Positions 16,738 to 26,617 of a stretch of DNA of 64,000 bases are shown here, piece after piece. This DNA is from Acinetobacter rudis (GTDB taxonomy: Bacteria > Pseudomonadota > Gammaproteobacteria > Pseudomonadales > Moraxellaceae). Location of the stretch: positions 30,740-94,739 of the forward strand of contig NZ_JAVIDR010000012.1 of assembly GCF_031157835.1 (NCBI RefSeq). Direction: 5' to 3'. Every line of letters starts with the position of its first letter. The first letter of the stretch is position 1. The position numbers and the translations under genes are program-made. The notes beneath the pieces are model-generated. The model was not told the origin of the DNA. It searched no databases and saw nothing but the letters and a program-made list of their open reading frames with translations.

Positions 16738-17895
16738 ATGTCTACAAAACTCAATCTCAGGCACATCATGCTATGTGGTGCTTTCTCAATGATGAGTCTT
16801 GGCCTATTAGGCTGCAACAATGATGAGCAAAATGATAGCTCAATAACGACTTCAAACAATGAAGTGAAAAGTTTAAAACTCATTGGTGATTATAGTATTC
16901 CAACAAAGACCATGTATAACGGTGTTGAATTTGGAGGAATCTCAGGTTTAGATCGTGATGAGCAAGGACGTTATTGGGCTATTTCTGATGATCGTGGTGG
17001 AGAACGCGGTGCTCCACGTTTTTATCAACTTGCGATTGAACTAGATCAAACTAAAATCAAGCAAGTACAGATCAAAAATATGATCTACTTACGCGATCAA
17101 AAAAATCAGTTTCTACCTTCAGATCAACGCAGTATGGACCCAGAGTCTATTCGTGTTGCAGCCAATGGTCACCTTTATATCTCAAGTGAGGGTAACTTCG
17201 TTCCCGACCACCTCATTCAACCATTTGTTCGTGAATACAAACTCAATGGCGAGTATGTCGCAGACTTCAATCTCCCTGTTGGTTTTCATTATGTTGATAA
17301 TAAAACCACTGGCGGTCGTAGTAATAAATTATTTGAATCATTAACGCTTACCCCAAAAGGGCAATTATTTACAGCCAATGAAGATAGTTTAATTCAAGAT
17401 GGAGAAGTGAGTAATTTAGAACAAGGTGGTATTGTTCGGATTATGAAACTTGATCCTAAGAACTATCAAAGCCAAGCACAATATGCATATAAACTAGAAA
17501 AAATACCACATCCAAGTAAAGTTGGAGGTTATCCTGCAGATAATGGTCTATCTGAATTATTCGCCATTTCTGAGAATGAGTTTATTGCTGTAGAACGTGC
17601 TTTTGCAGATGGTATTGGCAATACAATTCGTCTTTATAAGACTCAAATTGCCCAAGACACAACAGATATTCAAAAAGTCGAAGGACTCAAGAATGCCAAA
17701 TATACAGCCATGAAAAAACAGTTACTGTTGGAAATGCCGCTGAATTATCACAATATTAAACTCGATAATATCGAAGCAATTAGCTGGGGACCAACCTTAA
17801 ATAATGGTCACCGTAGTTTAATTCTAGTCGCAGACAACAACTTCTCAGAGCAACAAACAACTCAGTTTATTGCATTTGAAGTCATTCCTAATTAA
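16738..17895 (+). CDS. Esterase-like phytase-family lipoprotein
   Basis: A 385-residue exported lipoprotein. The signal peptide ends in the lipobox LLGC (Cys at about 22). The mature part matches the 'esterase-like activity of phytase' beta-propeller family: GISGLDRDEQGRYWAISDDRG near the N-terminus, DPESIRVAANGHLYISSEG, LFESLTLTPKGQLFTANEDS and NIEAISWGP near the end. Substrate unknown; phosphate-ester hydrolysis is a family-level inference. Transcribed alone between two terminators. Confidence 0.8.
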   Translation: MSTKLNLRHIMLCGAFSMMSLGLLGCNNDEQNDSSITTSNNEVKSLKLIGDYSIPTKTMYNGVEFGGISGLDRDEQGRYWAISDDRGGERGAPRFYQLAIELDQTKIKQVQIKNMIYLRDQKNQFLPSDQRSMDPESIRVAANGHLYISSEGNFVPDHLIQPFVREYKLNGEYVADFNLPVGFHYVDNKTTGGRSNKLFESLTLTPKGQLFTANEDSLIQDGEVSNLEQGGIVRIMKLDPKNYQSQAQYAYKLEKIPHPSKVGGYPADNGLSELFAISENEFIAVERAFADGIGNTIRLYKTQIAQDTTDIQKVEGLKNAKYTAMKKQLLLEMPLNYHNIKLDNIEAISWGPTLNNGHRSLILVADNNFSEQQTTQFIAFEVIPN

Positions 17896-17908
17896 TTTTC
17901 TTATTTTG

Positions 17909-17939
17909 CACATTACAGTTTATTCAGCACTGTAATGTG
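17909..17939 (+). terminator. Hairpin after the phytase-like gene
   Basis: A perfect 11-bp stem CACATTACAGT/ACTGTAATGTG with a 9-nt loop and a short T-rich tail. Confidence 0.6.
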
Positions 17940-18128
17940 TTTAAGCACATTTAGTGCAATTGATTTAAATAATATTAACCCACTATCCCCGTCTATAAAC
18001 ATTATCCTCGCTCAGCACCATTAAACATGAAAGATACAATTCCATCCTTTCGTAGTAAAATAACTAGATTACTATCAACAATGAATCCATAACATTAACT
18101 CAAGGATTGCCTTATATATAGGCTGAGC

Positions 18129-18935
18129 ATGACTATGAAAAAACTTTTACTTGCCACTCTAATTGCATTATCAAGTCAACATTTATTTGCTGCACCACCA
18201 GCCAATTCCAATCTTGAAATAGATCCAACTTTTAAAAATGTTCAAACTCTAGTTCAAGCCAAAGACTTTAAAGGTGCTTATCAAGAACTGGAGCGACTTT
18301 CCAAAGCTGGCAATGCTCAAGCAACATATAACTTGGCTTATCTCACCCAAATTGGTCAAGGAACAACGCAAAGTAATACCAAGGCACTACAGCTTTATGA
18401 AGAGGCAGGTAAAAAGGGCTACTCTATTGCAAACTATGTCTTAGCTCAAAACTATGCAACAGGCGGATTAGGCCTTAAACAAGATGATAAGAAAGCACGT
18501 GAATATTTGGAAAAAGCATCAAATCAAGGTTTTAATGATGCTACGGTCGAACTTGCAGTATTGTTATTCTCAGAAGGTACAGCAAAATCTGACCAGCAAG
18601 CACTCAAGAAACTTGAACCTTTAATCAAACAAGGCAACTACCCAGCATTACATGCAAAAGCGTTATACGATATTAGTCTCGGTTTTAAAAATAAAGACCA
18701 GAAAACAATTGAACAAGGCTTAAACCAAATTCAGGAATTAGGTAAAAAAGGCTATATTCCAGCACTTATGGCCATTGCCAATATGTTTACCAATGGCAAT
18801 GTCACTCAACAAAATTTACCAGAAGCACAACAAATCTATGCAGCCTTGGCTGAACAAAATGTTCCAGAAGCCAAAGCGCGCCTAGAGTTGGTCAATAAAA
18901 TGATTGCTGAGCAGAGCAAATCGAGCAAGAAATAG
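18129..18935 (+). CDS. Sel1-like repeat exported protein
   Basis: A 268-residue secreted protein with a signal peptide (MKKLLLATLIALSSQHLFA) and several Sel1/TPR-like helical repeats: AQATYNLAYLTQIGQGTTQ, IANYVLAQNYATGGLG, DATVELAVLLFSEGTA and PALMAIANMFTNGNVT. Such repeats mediate protein-protein contacts; no partner is evident. The ATG at 18129 is followed two codons later by a second ATG that would also give a good signal peptide. An inverted repeat lies between it and the convergent OYE gene. Confidence 0.78.
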   Translation: MTMKKLLLATLIALSSQHLFAAPPANSNLEIDPTFKNVQTLVQAKDFKGAYQELERLSKAGNAQATYNLAYLTQIGQGTTQSNTKALQLYEEAGKKGYSIANYVLAQNYATGGLGLKQDDKKAREYLEKASNQGFNDATVELAVLLFSEGTAKSDQQALKKLEPLIKQGNYPALHAKALYDISLGFKNKDQKTIEQGLNQIQELGKKGYIPALMAIANMFTNGNVTQQNLPEAQQIYAALAEQNVPEAKARLELVNKMIAEQSKSSKK

Positions 18936-18948
18936 ATCTACTCATTCA

Positions 18949-18971
18949 CATAGCGTCAGTTAGACGCTATG
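18949..18971. terminator. Inverted repeat between convergent Sel1 and OYE genes
   Basis: CATAGCGTC-AGTTA-GACGCTATG is a perfect 9-bp stem overlapping the OYE stop. No T-run follows on the plus strand, so it is a possible rather than a firm terminator. Confidence 0.45.
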
Positions 18972-20074
18972 TTAAACGGATAAAATAAGGTTTTATATTG
19001 ATGTGGCTGACAGCGTAAGTACTGTGGAGCAATTGCAATCTGTGCATTGAGCTGCGCAGCTGCATGCCAAGGCCAACGCGGATCGTACAACATCGCGCGT
19101 GCAAGGCCAATTGCATCTGCCTCACCTGCTTGCAATACTTGCTCAGCCTGCTCAGGTTCAGTGATTAACCCCACAGCAATGACTGGAATATTTACATGTT
19201 TTTTAATGGCAGCGGCAAAAGGTACTTGGTAATTAGGCTTTAAAGTAATGTGTTGTTTAACATCTAAGCCACCTGAAGAAACGTGAATATACGCTGCTCC
19301 CATTTTTTCTAATTGCTGACTTAAACTAATAGACTCTTCAACATTCCACCCTCCCTCAACCCAATCTTGTGCAGAGAGACGCACTCCAACAGGAAAACCT
19401 TCAGGTACAGCTTCCAACATGGCCTGAAACACCTCTAGACACAAGCGCATACGATTTTCTAGACTTCCACCATATTGATCATCACGTTGATTCGATAAAG
19501 GCGATAAAAATTGGTGAATCAGATAACCATGTGCTGCATGAATTTCAATTAAACTAAAACCAGCAGTTACTGCTCGTTTTGCTGCCTGAGCAAAATCTGC
19601 AATTAAGCACTGTATTTCGTCTAAACTCAAAGCGTGTGGTGGCTGTTGTCCAGCTTCAAAAGGTAAATCACTTGCCGATACTGTTTGCCAACCATGTGCA
19701 TGATCAACAGGAACCTGATCACGCCCCAACCAAGGCTTTTCTGTGGATGCTTTACGACCTGCATGGGCAAGTTGTACTGCAAAAGGCATGGGTGAAATTT
19801 GGCGTATTTTATCTAAAATACTTTTTATACCTTGCGCTTGTTGATCATTCCACAATCCTAGATCGGCATAACTAATCCGCCCTTGGGCTTGAACAGCTGT
19901 TGCTTCAATGACACACATACCTGCACCAGATAATGCATAACTCCCCCACTGTTGCTCATGCCAATAGCTCGCTTCACCTTCTAAGTTAGCTGAATATTGG
20001 CACATTGGGGCAATAATGATTCTATTATCCAATTCTAGTTTTGAAAAATGTATCTTTTTAAATAATAACGGCAT
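18956..20074 (-). CDS. Old Yellow Enzyme family NADH:flavin oxidoreductase (YqjM type)
   Basis: FMN-dependent ene-reductase of 372 residues. Class III (YqjM-like) features are visible: APMCQYSA with the flavin-modulating Cys25, VQLAHAGRKAS, the substrate-binding pair in EIHAAHGYLIHQFLSP, NQRDDQYGGSLENRMRL and the FMN phosphate loop IAVGLITEP/AIGLARAML. It reduces activated C=C bonds; the physiological substrate is unknown. The ATG at 20074 is preferred because AGG lies nine bases upstream, whereas it abuts the alternative ATG at 20083. Confidence 0.88.
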   Translation of the reverse strand: MPLLFKKIHFSKLELDNRIIIAPMCQYSANLEGEASYWHEQQWGSYALSGAGMCVIEATAVQAQGRISYADLGLWNDQQAQGIKSILDKIRQISPMPFAVQLAHAGRKASTEKPWLGRDQVPVDHAHGWQTVSASDLPFEAGQQPPHALSLDEIQCLIADFAQAAKRAVTAGFSLIEIHAAHGYLIHQFLSPLSNQRDDQYGGSLENRMRLCLEVFQAMLEAVPEGFPVGVRLSAQDWVEGGWNVEESISLSQQLEKMGAAYIHVSSGGLDVKQHITLKPNYQVPFAAAIKKHVNIPVIAVGLITEPEQAEQVLQAGEADAIGLARAMLYDPRWPWHAAAQLNAQIAIAPQYLRCQPHQYKTLFYPFNIASN

Positions 20075-20218
20075 GTCTACCATCCTAAGTAAAAGCCTTA
20101 ACTGTTGAGTTTCTATTGCAGCATGATCAACATATAATGATCAATCTCATATTACAACTTTATCCAAAGTTTAAACTCTCTTAGAATAAGTCATATTTAA
20201 TCCAGTACACAAAGCGCT

Positions 20219-21061
20219 ATGCCTGAATTACCTGAAGTCGAAACCACCAAAACAAGTTTACTTCCTTTGCTTGATCAAAAAGTTTTGGCCGTTGATACAT
20301 ACGAGTCTCGTTTACGCTGGCCTATTCCAAATGATATAAGCAAATTAAAAGGTCAGAAACTCGTTGGATTAACCCGACGTTCAAAGTATATTTTGGCCGA
20401 GTTTGAACAAGATAAAATGCTTTGGCACTTAGGCATGTCTGGTAGTTTTCGCATTTGTGAACCAAATAGTGAACGACGAAAACACGATCATTTGGTCATA
20501 CATTTTGAGGACATTGATCTTCACTATCATGACCCTCGACGTTTCGGTTGCATTTTATGGTTAAATGATGAAAGTCAAAATAAGCTCATTGATCCACTCG
20601 GACCTGAACCACTTTCAAGTACTTTTAATGCAGAATATTTAACCGATAAACTCAAAAATAAAAAAGTCGCCATTAAAGTTGCCATAATGGACAATCATAT
20701 TGTAGTTGGAGTAGGCAATATTTATGCGACTGAGTGTTTACATTTACTTGGTATACATCCTGCCCAAGCTGCATCAAGTTTGACTATGCTACAAATTACT
20801 CAGCTTGTTGCAGAAATTAAGCGTATTTTACAACAGGCGATTACCCTAGGGGGTACAACCTTAAAAGATTATAGTAATGCAATGGGAGAAAATGGCTATT
20901 TTCAGCAAACACTACTGGCCTATGGCCGTGCAGGTGAAATGTGTGTTCACTGTGAAACGACATTAGAAAATATCAAACTTGGTCAACGTGCTAGCGTATT
21001 TTGCCCTCAATGTCAGCCACTGCATCAGATCTCAGCAATTGTGAAAGCATCACAAAAATAA
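20219..21061 (+). CDS. mutM: Formamidopyrimidine-DNA glycosylase MutM
   Basis: Base-excision repair glycosylase/AP lyase removing 8-oxoguanine and formamidopyrimidines. The 280-residue protein starts MPELPEVETT, giving the catalytic N-terminal Pro and adjacent Glu after Met removal. It has LVGLTRRSKYILAEF, DPRRFG, VGVGNIYATE and a C-terminal zinc finger with two CxxC pairs (CVHC and CPQC). The usual Lys57 region (RRSKYIL) is intact. ppiC follows 10 bp later, with a ribosome site overlapping this stop, indicating an operon. Confidence 0.95.
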   Translation: MPELPEVETTKTSLLPLLDQKVLAVDTYESRLRWPIPNDISKLKGQKLVGLTRRSKYILAEFEQDKMLWHLGMSGSFRICEPNSERRKHDHLVIHFEDIDLHYHDPRRFGCILWLNDESQNKLIDPLGPEPLSSTFNAEYLTDKLKNKKVAIKVAIMDNHIVVGVGNIYATECLHLLGIHPAQAASSLTMLQITQLVAEIKRILQQAITLGGTTLKDYSNAMGENGYFQQTLLAYGRAGEMCVHCETTLENIKLGQRASVFCPQCQPLHQISAIVKASQK

Positions 21062-21071
21062 GGAAACCACT

Positions 21072-21356
21072 ATGAAAACAGCGATTGTGCGACATATTCT
21101 AGTTAAAGATAAAGTGACTGCAGAACAATTGAAAGCCAAAATCTTAGCGGGTGCTGACTTTAATAAAACAGCTAAACAATACTCGACCTGCCGATCCGCT
21201 AGCAAAGGTGGTGAGCTAGGAGAAGTAAAAAAAGGCCAGCTTGTTCCTGTGATTGATAAACTTGTATTTAGTGCAGCTGAACATGTACTACATGGGCCAG
21301 TTAAAAGCCAATTTGGCTTCCATTTAGTTGAAATTAAATTTCGTATGCAGTATTAA
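21072..21356 (+). CDS. ppiC: Parvulin-type peptidyl-prolyl isomerase PpiC
   Basis: A single-domain cytoplasmic parvulin of 94 residues, the size of E. coli PpiC. It shows VRHILVKDKVTAEQL, DFNKTAKQYSTCRSASKGGELGEVKKGQLVP and PVKSQFGFHLVEI, the canonical rotamase motifs with both active-site His. It catalyses cis-trans isomerisation of Xaa-Pro bonds. The ribosome site AAGGA overlaps the mutM stop codon. Confidence 0.93.
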   Translation: MKTAIVRHILVKDKVTAEQLKAKILAGADFNKTAKQYSTCRSASKGGELGEVKKGQLVPVIDKLVFSAAEHVLHGPVKSQFGFHLVEIKFRMQY

Positions 21357-21362
21357 AAATAT

Positions 21363-21398
21363 TCCCTATTTTCTCTACTCTAGGAGAGAAAATAGGGA
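21363..21398. terminator. Bidirectional terminator between ppiC and mscL
   Basis: A perfect 14-bp stem TCCCTATTTTCTCT/AGAGAAAATAGGGA around an 8-nt loop between convergent genes. Confidence 0.75.
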
Positions 21399-21404
21399 TA
21401 AGCC

Positions 21405-21836
21405 TTAGCGTTTCTTTAATTCATCTCTGATTTCACGTAATAAAGCAATATCTTCAGGTGTTGCAACAGGTGCTGCTTCCACAGGTTGCTGTTTACGACG
21501 AATATTATTGAGCATTTTCACCATCAAAAATACAACCCAAGCTAAGATTAAAAAATTCAAAGCAATTGTAATAAAATTACCATAACTCAGAACGTTAATC
21601 CCTGCCTTATTTAAAGCATCTAAGGACTGAAGGTTATTTGGGTTATCACCAAGCACAATAAATTTTTGCGTAAAATCAACGCCACCACCAGTCAAAACGC
21701 TAACCAATGGCATAATAATATCTTTTACTAACGAATCTACGATTTTACCAAAAGCACCACCAATAATGACACCAACAGCCAAATCAATCATATTGCCTTT
21801 AATTGCAAACTCTTGAAATTCTTTAATAATACTCAT
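21405..21836 (-). CDS. mscL: Large-conductance mechanosensitive channel MscL
   Basis: Inner-membrane channel that opens at high membrane tension and protects against hypo-osmotic lysis. The 143-residue protein has the N-terminal amphipathic helix ([14 protein letters not shown]), TM1 with [22 protein letters not shown], a periplasmic loop, TM2 ([21 protein letters not shown]) and a charged C-terminal bundle ([13 protein letters not shown]). All canonical for the family. Confidence 0.95.
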   Translation of the reverse strand: MSIIKEFQEFAIKGNMIDLAVGVIIGGAFGKIVDSLVKDIIMPLVSVLTGGGVDFTQKFIVLGDNPNNLQSLDALNKAGINVLSYGNFITIALNFLILAWVVFLMVKMLNNIRRKQQPVEAAPVATPEDIALLREIRDELKKR

Positions 21837-21962
21837 CTTGGACTCCTCTTATTAGACATGTTTTTAAGTGTGAAGCAGTATATATTAACTTCCACAACCC
21901 ATTCATTACAGGGCATAGAGAGTGCTATGTTTTTCATCAACTACATAGCTTTTAAAACAAAA

Positions 21963-21995
21963 AAACCGCAGTTCATTGGAACTGCGGTTTGATCA
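21963..21995 (-). terminator. Intrinsic terminator of typA
   Basis: A perfect 12-bp stem AAACCGCAGTTC/GAACTGCGGTTT with an ATTG loop; on the minus strand it is followed by a T-run. It lies 18 bp past the typA stop. Confidence 0.88.
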
Positions 21996-22007
21996 AACTG
22001 AGATCAA

Positions 22008-23864
22008 TTACATGCCACGAGCAGCACGTTTACGATCATTTTCAGTTAAGAATTTTTTACGGATACGTACAGACTTAGGTGTAACTTCAACTAACTCGTC
22101 ATCTTCAATAAATTCAAGCGCTTGTTCTAGCGTAAATTTAATTGCAGGTGTAAGTGTTAACGCTTCATCCGTACCAGAAGCACGCATGTTTGTTAATTGT
22201 TTTGCTTTAGTTGGGTTAACAACCATGTCATCTGAACGAGAGTTCATACCCACGATCATACCTTCATACACTTCAAGTTGTGGTTCAGCAAATAGACGAC
22301 CACGATCCTGTAAAGTGAATAAAGCAAATGCCAAACAAGTACCATTAACCATAGAGATCAATACACCGTTTTGACGTTTAGCTACAGCACCTTGTTTTGC
22401 TGGACCATAATGAGAGAAGCTAGAAGTCATGATCCCTGTACCAGAAGTAAGAGTCAAGAATTCAGAACGGAAACCGATCAAACCACGTGAAGGAACAGTC
22501 GCTTCAATACGGATACGGCCTTTACCATCAACTTCCATATTCGTGAGTTCACCTTTACGGTTACCCATTTGCTCCATGATTGGACCTTGATGTTGTTCTT
22601 CAATATCAAAAGTCACGTTTTCATACGGTTCTTGTGTTTGACCATCAATTTCTTTCATGATTACTTGCGGACGAGAAACACCCATCTCGAAGCCTTCACG
22701 ACGCATATTTTCAATCAATACAGATAAGTGAAGCTCACCACGACCTGAAACTTTGAAACGGTCTGGGCTATCAGTATCTTCAACACGTAGTGCAACGTTG
22801 TGAATCAATTCACGATCTAAACGCTCACGAATATTACGTGAAGTTACGAACTTACCTTCACGACCAGCGAATGGAGAGTTATTCACTTGGAAAGTCATCG
22901 ATACAGTTGGTTCATCAACTGACAATGCAGGAAGTGCTTCAACATTTTTTGGATCACAGATAGTGTCTGAAATGTTCAATGCGTCTAAACCAGTGATACA
23001 CACGATGTCACCAGCAGCAGCTGAATCAACATCCACACGGTCTAAGCCATGGTAACCCATGATTTTAAGAATACGACCGTTACGTGTTTTACCTTCTTTG
23101 TCAATGACAGTTACAGGTGTATTGGTTTTTACTGAACCGCGTTGGATACGTCCTACACCGATTACACCAACGAAGCTGTTATAGTCGAGTGATGAAATTT
23201 GCATTTGGAATGGACCATCAACATCAACTGCTGGTGGTTCAACGATATCAACAATCGTTTCAAACAAAGGTGTCATATCTTCAGCAAGTTCTTCTGGTGA
23301 AGGACCAGCAACACCACGAAGACCAGAAGCATAAACGATTGGGAAATCCAATTGTTCATCAGTACCGCCCAAGTTATCGAACAAATCAAATACTTGATCG
23401 ATTACCCAGTCTGGACGTGCGCTTGGCTTATCAACTTTGTTAATAATAACGATTGGTTTTAAACCACGTGCAAAGGCTTTTTGTGTCACAAAACGAGTTT
23501 GTGGCATTGGACCTTCTTGTGAGTCAACCAAAAGTAAAACACAGTCAACCATAGACATTACACGTTCTACTTCACCACCAAAGTCGGCGTGTCCTGGGGT
23601 GTCGACGATGTTAATACGGTATTCAGTATTTGTACGTTTATCTAACCATTTGATTGCGGTGTTTTTCGCCAAAATGGTGATACCACGTTCACTTTCAATC
23701 GCGCCAGAATCCATGACACGTTCAATTTCACCTGCACGTTCACCGAGCGCACCAGATTGTTGTAACAGTTTATCGACAAGCGTCGTTTTACCATGGTCGA
23801 CGTGCGCAATGATTGCAATATTACGCAATGTCTTGATATTGTTTGAAGAATTTGAATCGGTCAT
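22008..23864 (-). CDS. typA: Ribosome-associated translational GTPase TypA/BipA
   Basis: GTPase of the EF-G family that assists 50S assembly and stress or cold adaptation. The 618-residue protein has G1 AHVDHGKTTL, ERGITI (switch I), DTPGHADF and NKVDKPSARP, then beta-barrel, EF-G-like and BipA-specific C-terminal domains (FGMNSRSDDMVVNPTKAKQLTN-like segment). The ATG at 23864 (MTDSNSSNNIK) is taken because an upstream in-frame start adds 15 residues unlike the family. The upstream region holds strong hairpins (see structured leader). Confidence 0.96.
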   Translation of the reverse strand: MTDSNSSNNIKTLRNIAIIAHVDHGKTTLVDKLLQQSGALGERAGEIERVMDSGAIESERGITILAKNTAIKWLDKRTNTEYRINIVDTPGHADFGGEVERVMSMVDCVLLLVDSQEGPMPQTRFVTQKAFARGLKPIVIINKVDKPSARPDWVIDQVFDLFDNLGGTDEQLDFPIVYASGLRGVAGPSPEELAEDMTPLFETIVDIVEPPAVDVDGPFQMQISSLDYNSFVGVIGVGRIQRGSVKTNTPVTVIDKEGKTRNGRILKIMGYHGLDRVDVDSAAAGDIVCITGLDALNISDTICDPKNVEALPALSVDEPTVSMTFQVNNSPFAGREGKFVTSRNIRERLDRELIHNVALRVEDTDSPDRFKVSGRGELHLSVLIENMRREGFEMGVSRPQVIMKEIDGQTQEPYENVTFDIEEQHQGPIMEQMGNRKGELTNMEVDGKGRIRIEATVPSRGLIGFRSEFLTLTSGTGIMTSSFSHYGPAKQGAVAKRQNGVLISMVNGTCLAFALFTLQDRGRLFAEPQLEVYEGMIVGMNSRSDDMVVNPTKAKQLTNMRASGTDEALTLTPAIKFTLEQALEFIEDDELVEVTPKSVRIRKKFLTENDRKRAARGM

Positions 23865-24667
23865 AAAAATCTCAGCCAGATATATACACAATTGAAAGTA
23901 CATCCTCAATTGCGCAATAGCTTATACAATTAAGTTGGTGCGAATTATACAGACTAGCGAAAATTCAATAAACTTTTTTTACAAAGCATTTGCAATGTAA
24001 TGATTTAGAAACATCACAAGTTTTTGAGGTTCACTAGGCTACTCTAGCATCGCTTGGGCGAATGCTAGATCTAAAAAAATATGGGGGATTAATATTTTGT
24101 CTTGTCCATTCACACCAGCCCAATACCGCCCAGTATCCAGTGTGAGGGCGCAAAGTATAGCATAGTAACTTACATTTTCGAAGAAAAAACAACGCTAGAA
24201 ATTGAACAAAATCGCTCTCATTGTTCAATTTTTTTTATATTTAAAAGACGAACTATAATTTTTATATTTTTCGAACTGTTTAAAACATATGTGATTATTT
24301 TTTTAGATATTTCAAATCATTATTTAAAACATAAAATAAGATAATATTATAAAGTCAAATTTTCACATTACTCTTGAAATTAACTATAAAATACCGCTCA
24401 TTATCCCATTTTAAAAGACCCCAGAAAAACAATTATAAAACAATAGTATATGTAAAACCAAACATATAATTTCAATACTATTATAACAAAATCATAGCTG
24501 AGCATTTTTACTGACCTTCCTTGTTAATTTAATCGAGTTTAATTATTTTTTAATATCCACTTTACTGATGAATAACGAAATTAAAATTCAATAAAAAAGA
24601 TAAACTTATATAATCGTTTTTTTCAAATGTAATTGAAAAAAAGATATTTTAAATAAGGTATTTAAAA
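23865..24667. other. 800-bp intergenic region between typA and a lipoprotein gene
   Basis: The largest gap between divergent genes apart from the ompA upstream region. The left part (about 24030-24160) is GC-richer and structured. The rest, about 24170-24660, is extremely AT-rich with no convincing gene. A 64-codon minus-strand frame at 24034-24228 has no coding character. The promoter of the downstream lipoprotein must lie here. Confidence 0.5.
24043..24069. other. Strong hairpin upstream of typA
   Basis: TCTAGCAT-CGC pairs with GCG-A-ATGCTAGA around a TTGG loop: an 11-bp stem with one bulged A. The region 24099-24140 holds a second nested structure (TCACAC/GTGTGA enclosing ATAC/GTAT). Both would lie in a long typA leader on the minus strand or in a separate small RNA. 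No function can be assigned. Confidence 0.4.
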
Positions 24668-25540
24668 ATGAAACAAAAATTACTTATTACACTCATTTCT
24701 TCGGCTTTTCTACTCAGTGCTTGTGGCGGTAGTGATGGTGATTCAAATGGCTCAGATACACATTCTGGTAACGGTAATGGTGGACAAACCACCAATCCTA
24801 AGGATGATCTAGGTCAATCAACAGGATCAGTCATAGAGCCACTAGATCTAAATCATAAATATAATGTCCTGTATAGTTTCGCACCTTCTACAGGTCTAGT
24901 AAGTGACACTGAAGTAAAACAAGATTTAAAAGGGATTATTACCTCATTTGATGCTTATCAAATAAAAGGTGATATTATTGCCAAAGAAATTCAAGGAAAT
25001 AAAAACTATGCTCTTGCTCGTTTAGCAAAAGCTATTGTTGAAAAAACAGATAGTAAGACTGGAAAAGTAGAAACAACTGAACTTTCTAAATACGTAAATG
25101 ACTCCTATTATTATTTTGTTTATACCCCTTTAGCAAAGAAACTTATTGCTGATGGTAAAACTATTCAATGTACAGACTTGAATAGCACTCAAGCTAGACT
25201 CACAAATGGTGGTAACAATAGTAACTTTATTACTCCGACTATTCGCAATGCAAGCATAAATATTAAAGAAGATGGTCGAATTAATGCACAGTTTACCGTC
25301 CAAACCAATAATGGTGAAACGACTTATTTAGGTTCAATACCTTGGAGTGATTATTCAAATAGCTACAATAACTTTAATATGTTAGGTATTAGTACACAAT
25401 CTGGTCAAAGCAATCAAAATGGTTTATTGGCTGTTTCTAAAAATGGAGACAACAGTATAGTACTAGGTGCTTCTTATCATATTACTATAGCAAATCAAGC
25501 CAAATATGAAGGTTTAGCTTCAATGACCTGTAATTTTTAG
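24668..25540 (+). CDS. Uncharacterised lipoprotein
   Basis: A 290-residue lipoprotein. The signal peptide ends in the lipobox LSAC (Cys19), followed by a Gly/Ser/Asn/Asp-rich linker of about 35 residues. The remaining ~230 residues, with several N/S/T-rich strands and two late Cys (QCTDLN, MTCNF) that could pair, match no family I recognise. The AT-rich surroundings and low-complexity linker suggest a fast-evolving surface protein. ATG start with AAGG upstream. Confidence 0.65.
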   Translation: MKQKLLITLISSAFLLSACGGSDGDSNGSDTHSGNGNGGQTTNPKDDLGQSTGSVIEPLDLNHKYNVLYSFAPSTGLVSDTEVKQDLKGIITSFDAYQIKGDIIAKEIQGNKNYALARLAKAIVEKTDSKTGKVETTELSKYVNDSYYYFVYTPLAKKLIADGKTIQCTDLNSTQARLTNGGNNSNFITPTIRNASINIKEDGRINAQFTVQTNNGETTYLGSIPWSDYSNSYNNFNMLGISTQSGQSNQNGLLAVSKNGDNSIVLGASYHITIANQAKYEGLASMTCNF

Positions 25541-25610
25541 TTTTTACTAGATTATGTTGGCTATACAATATAGCCAACATAGCACCAACCTTGTTTAAAC
25601 AAGTCAAATG

Positions 25611-26603
25611 TTAGGTTAACTCCAACTCTTCTAAAACAAGAGCAGCACGTAACCCAATTTTGACATGATTATTTGGAAATAAAATAAATACACTTTTCAA
25701 ATGAGCAATATAATCTATAGCTTGTTGCGCAGCATGGTTTTGAGTTGCAATAACATCCCCAAAATGAAATTCAGTAAAATTAGGTGCGTCATCAGCTAAA
25801 TTTAACTGAAAGTCTTCTGCGGTTTTTACAATTGAATCAACCACTTTAAAATGACGAATAACTGGTTTTTTCCTTACTGAAAAGTCTTTAGCTTCCACGA
25901 ATTGTCTTATAACAAGATCTATTGCATTGAAATCAGATAAATTATTCTCTCCAAAAGATTTTGCTTTCCCTAACTCCAACGTCACACTCTCTGCCTGTAA
26001 CTTCGACGAACTAAAATGCGTAAATGTAGTCCCTACAGCCTGATGATAAACTACAGCATCTAACTCAGCCGCCTCTATTGCCTGCAATAATTGAGTATCA
26101 TAAGCTCGCTGCTGAAATGGTAACAATGCGAAAGTTTCTAAATATGACTTGCGAATAGCTGTATGCAAATCAAGATGATATCGCTTAGTTTTTGCATCGG
26201 ATAGATAAAAGTCACATAACAATTGTTCTAGATATTCGGCACGTTGCGTTTCAATCACACTTTCTAGTTGTTGATATGCACCACAGAACATTCGATTCAT
26301 ATCGTATTCAACATACCGAACCCCAGCTCGAATAGCCAAGGGGTTACCTAAAACACATAATAGATTTACATTTAAAGTTAATTTGTCTTGTAATAGATCC
26401 TGACATAACTGTGCTAATAACTCTATAGGTGCAGTTTCATTGCCATGGATACCCGCAGATAAAACCAATGAAGTATCACTGTCACGATGTGGACGAAACT
26501 GAAGAATCCCCTCACCTAGCCAGGCCCACTGTAGCTGAGCTGTCTCACCGCATGTGATTTTGGCGGTTTGATCCAACTTTAGTAATTCTAAGAAATCAAT
26601 CAA
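25611..26603 (-). CDS. astE: Succinylglutamate desuccinylase AstE
   Basis: Last step of the arginine succinyltransferase (AST) pathway: N-succinylglutamate to succinate and glutamate. It is a zinc carboxypeptidase-like protein of 330 residues with ligand motif HGNETAPIEL (His and Glu, about 54-63), the third ligand in HLDLHTAIR and the catalytic Glu near VTLELGKAKSFG. The start is TTG with AAGGTGG four bases upstream; no ATG is available at the family start. It is the last gene of the operon, 14 bp after astB. Confidence 0.95.
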   Translation of the reverse strand: MIDFLELLKLDQTAKITCGETAQLQWAWLGEGILQFRPHRDSDTSLVLSAGIHGNETAPIELLAQLCQDLLQDKLTLNVNLLCVLGNPLAIRAGVRYVEYDMNRMFCGAYQQLESVIETQRAEYLEQLLCDFYLSDAKTKRYHLDLHTAIRKSYLETFALLPFQQRAYDTQLLQAIEAAELDAVVYHQAVGTTFTHFSSSKLQAESVTLELGKAKSFGENNLSDFNAIDLVIRQFVEAKDFSVRKKPVIRHFKVVDSIVKTAEDFQLNLADDAPNFTEFHFGDVIATQNHAAQQAIDYIAHLKSVFILFPNNHVKIGLRAALVLEELELT

Positions 26604-26617
26604 TTAGCCACCTTATC

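Noticed and set aside
24034..24228. 64-codon minus-strand ORF upstream of typA
   Set aside because: Composition, lack of ribosome site and overlap with strong hairpins argue for non-coding sequence.
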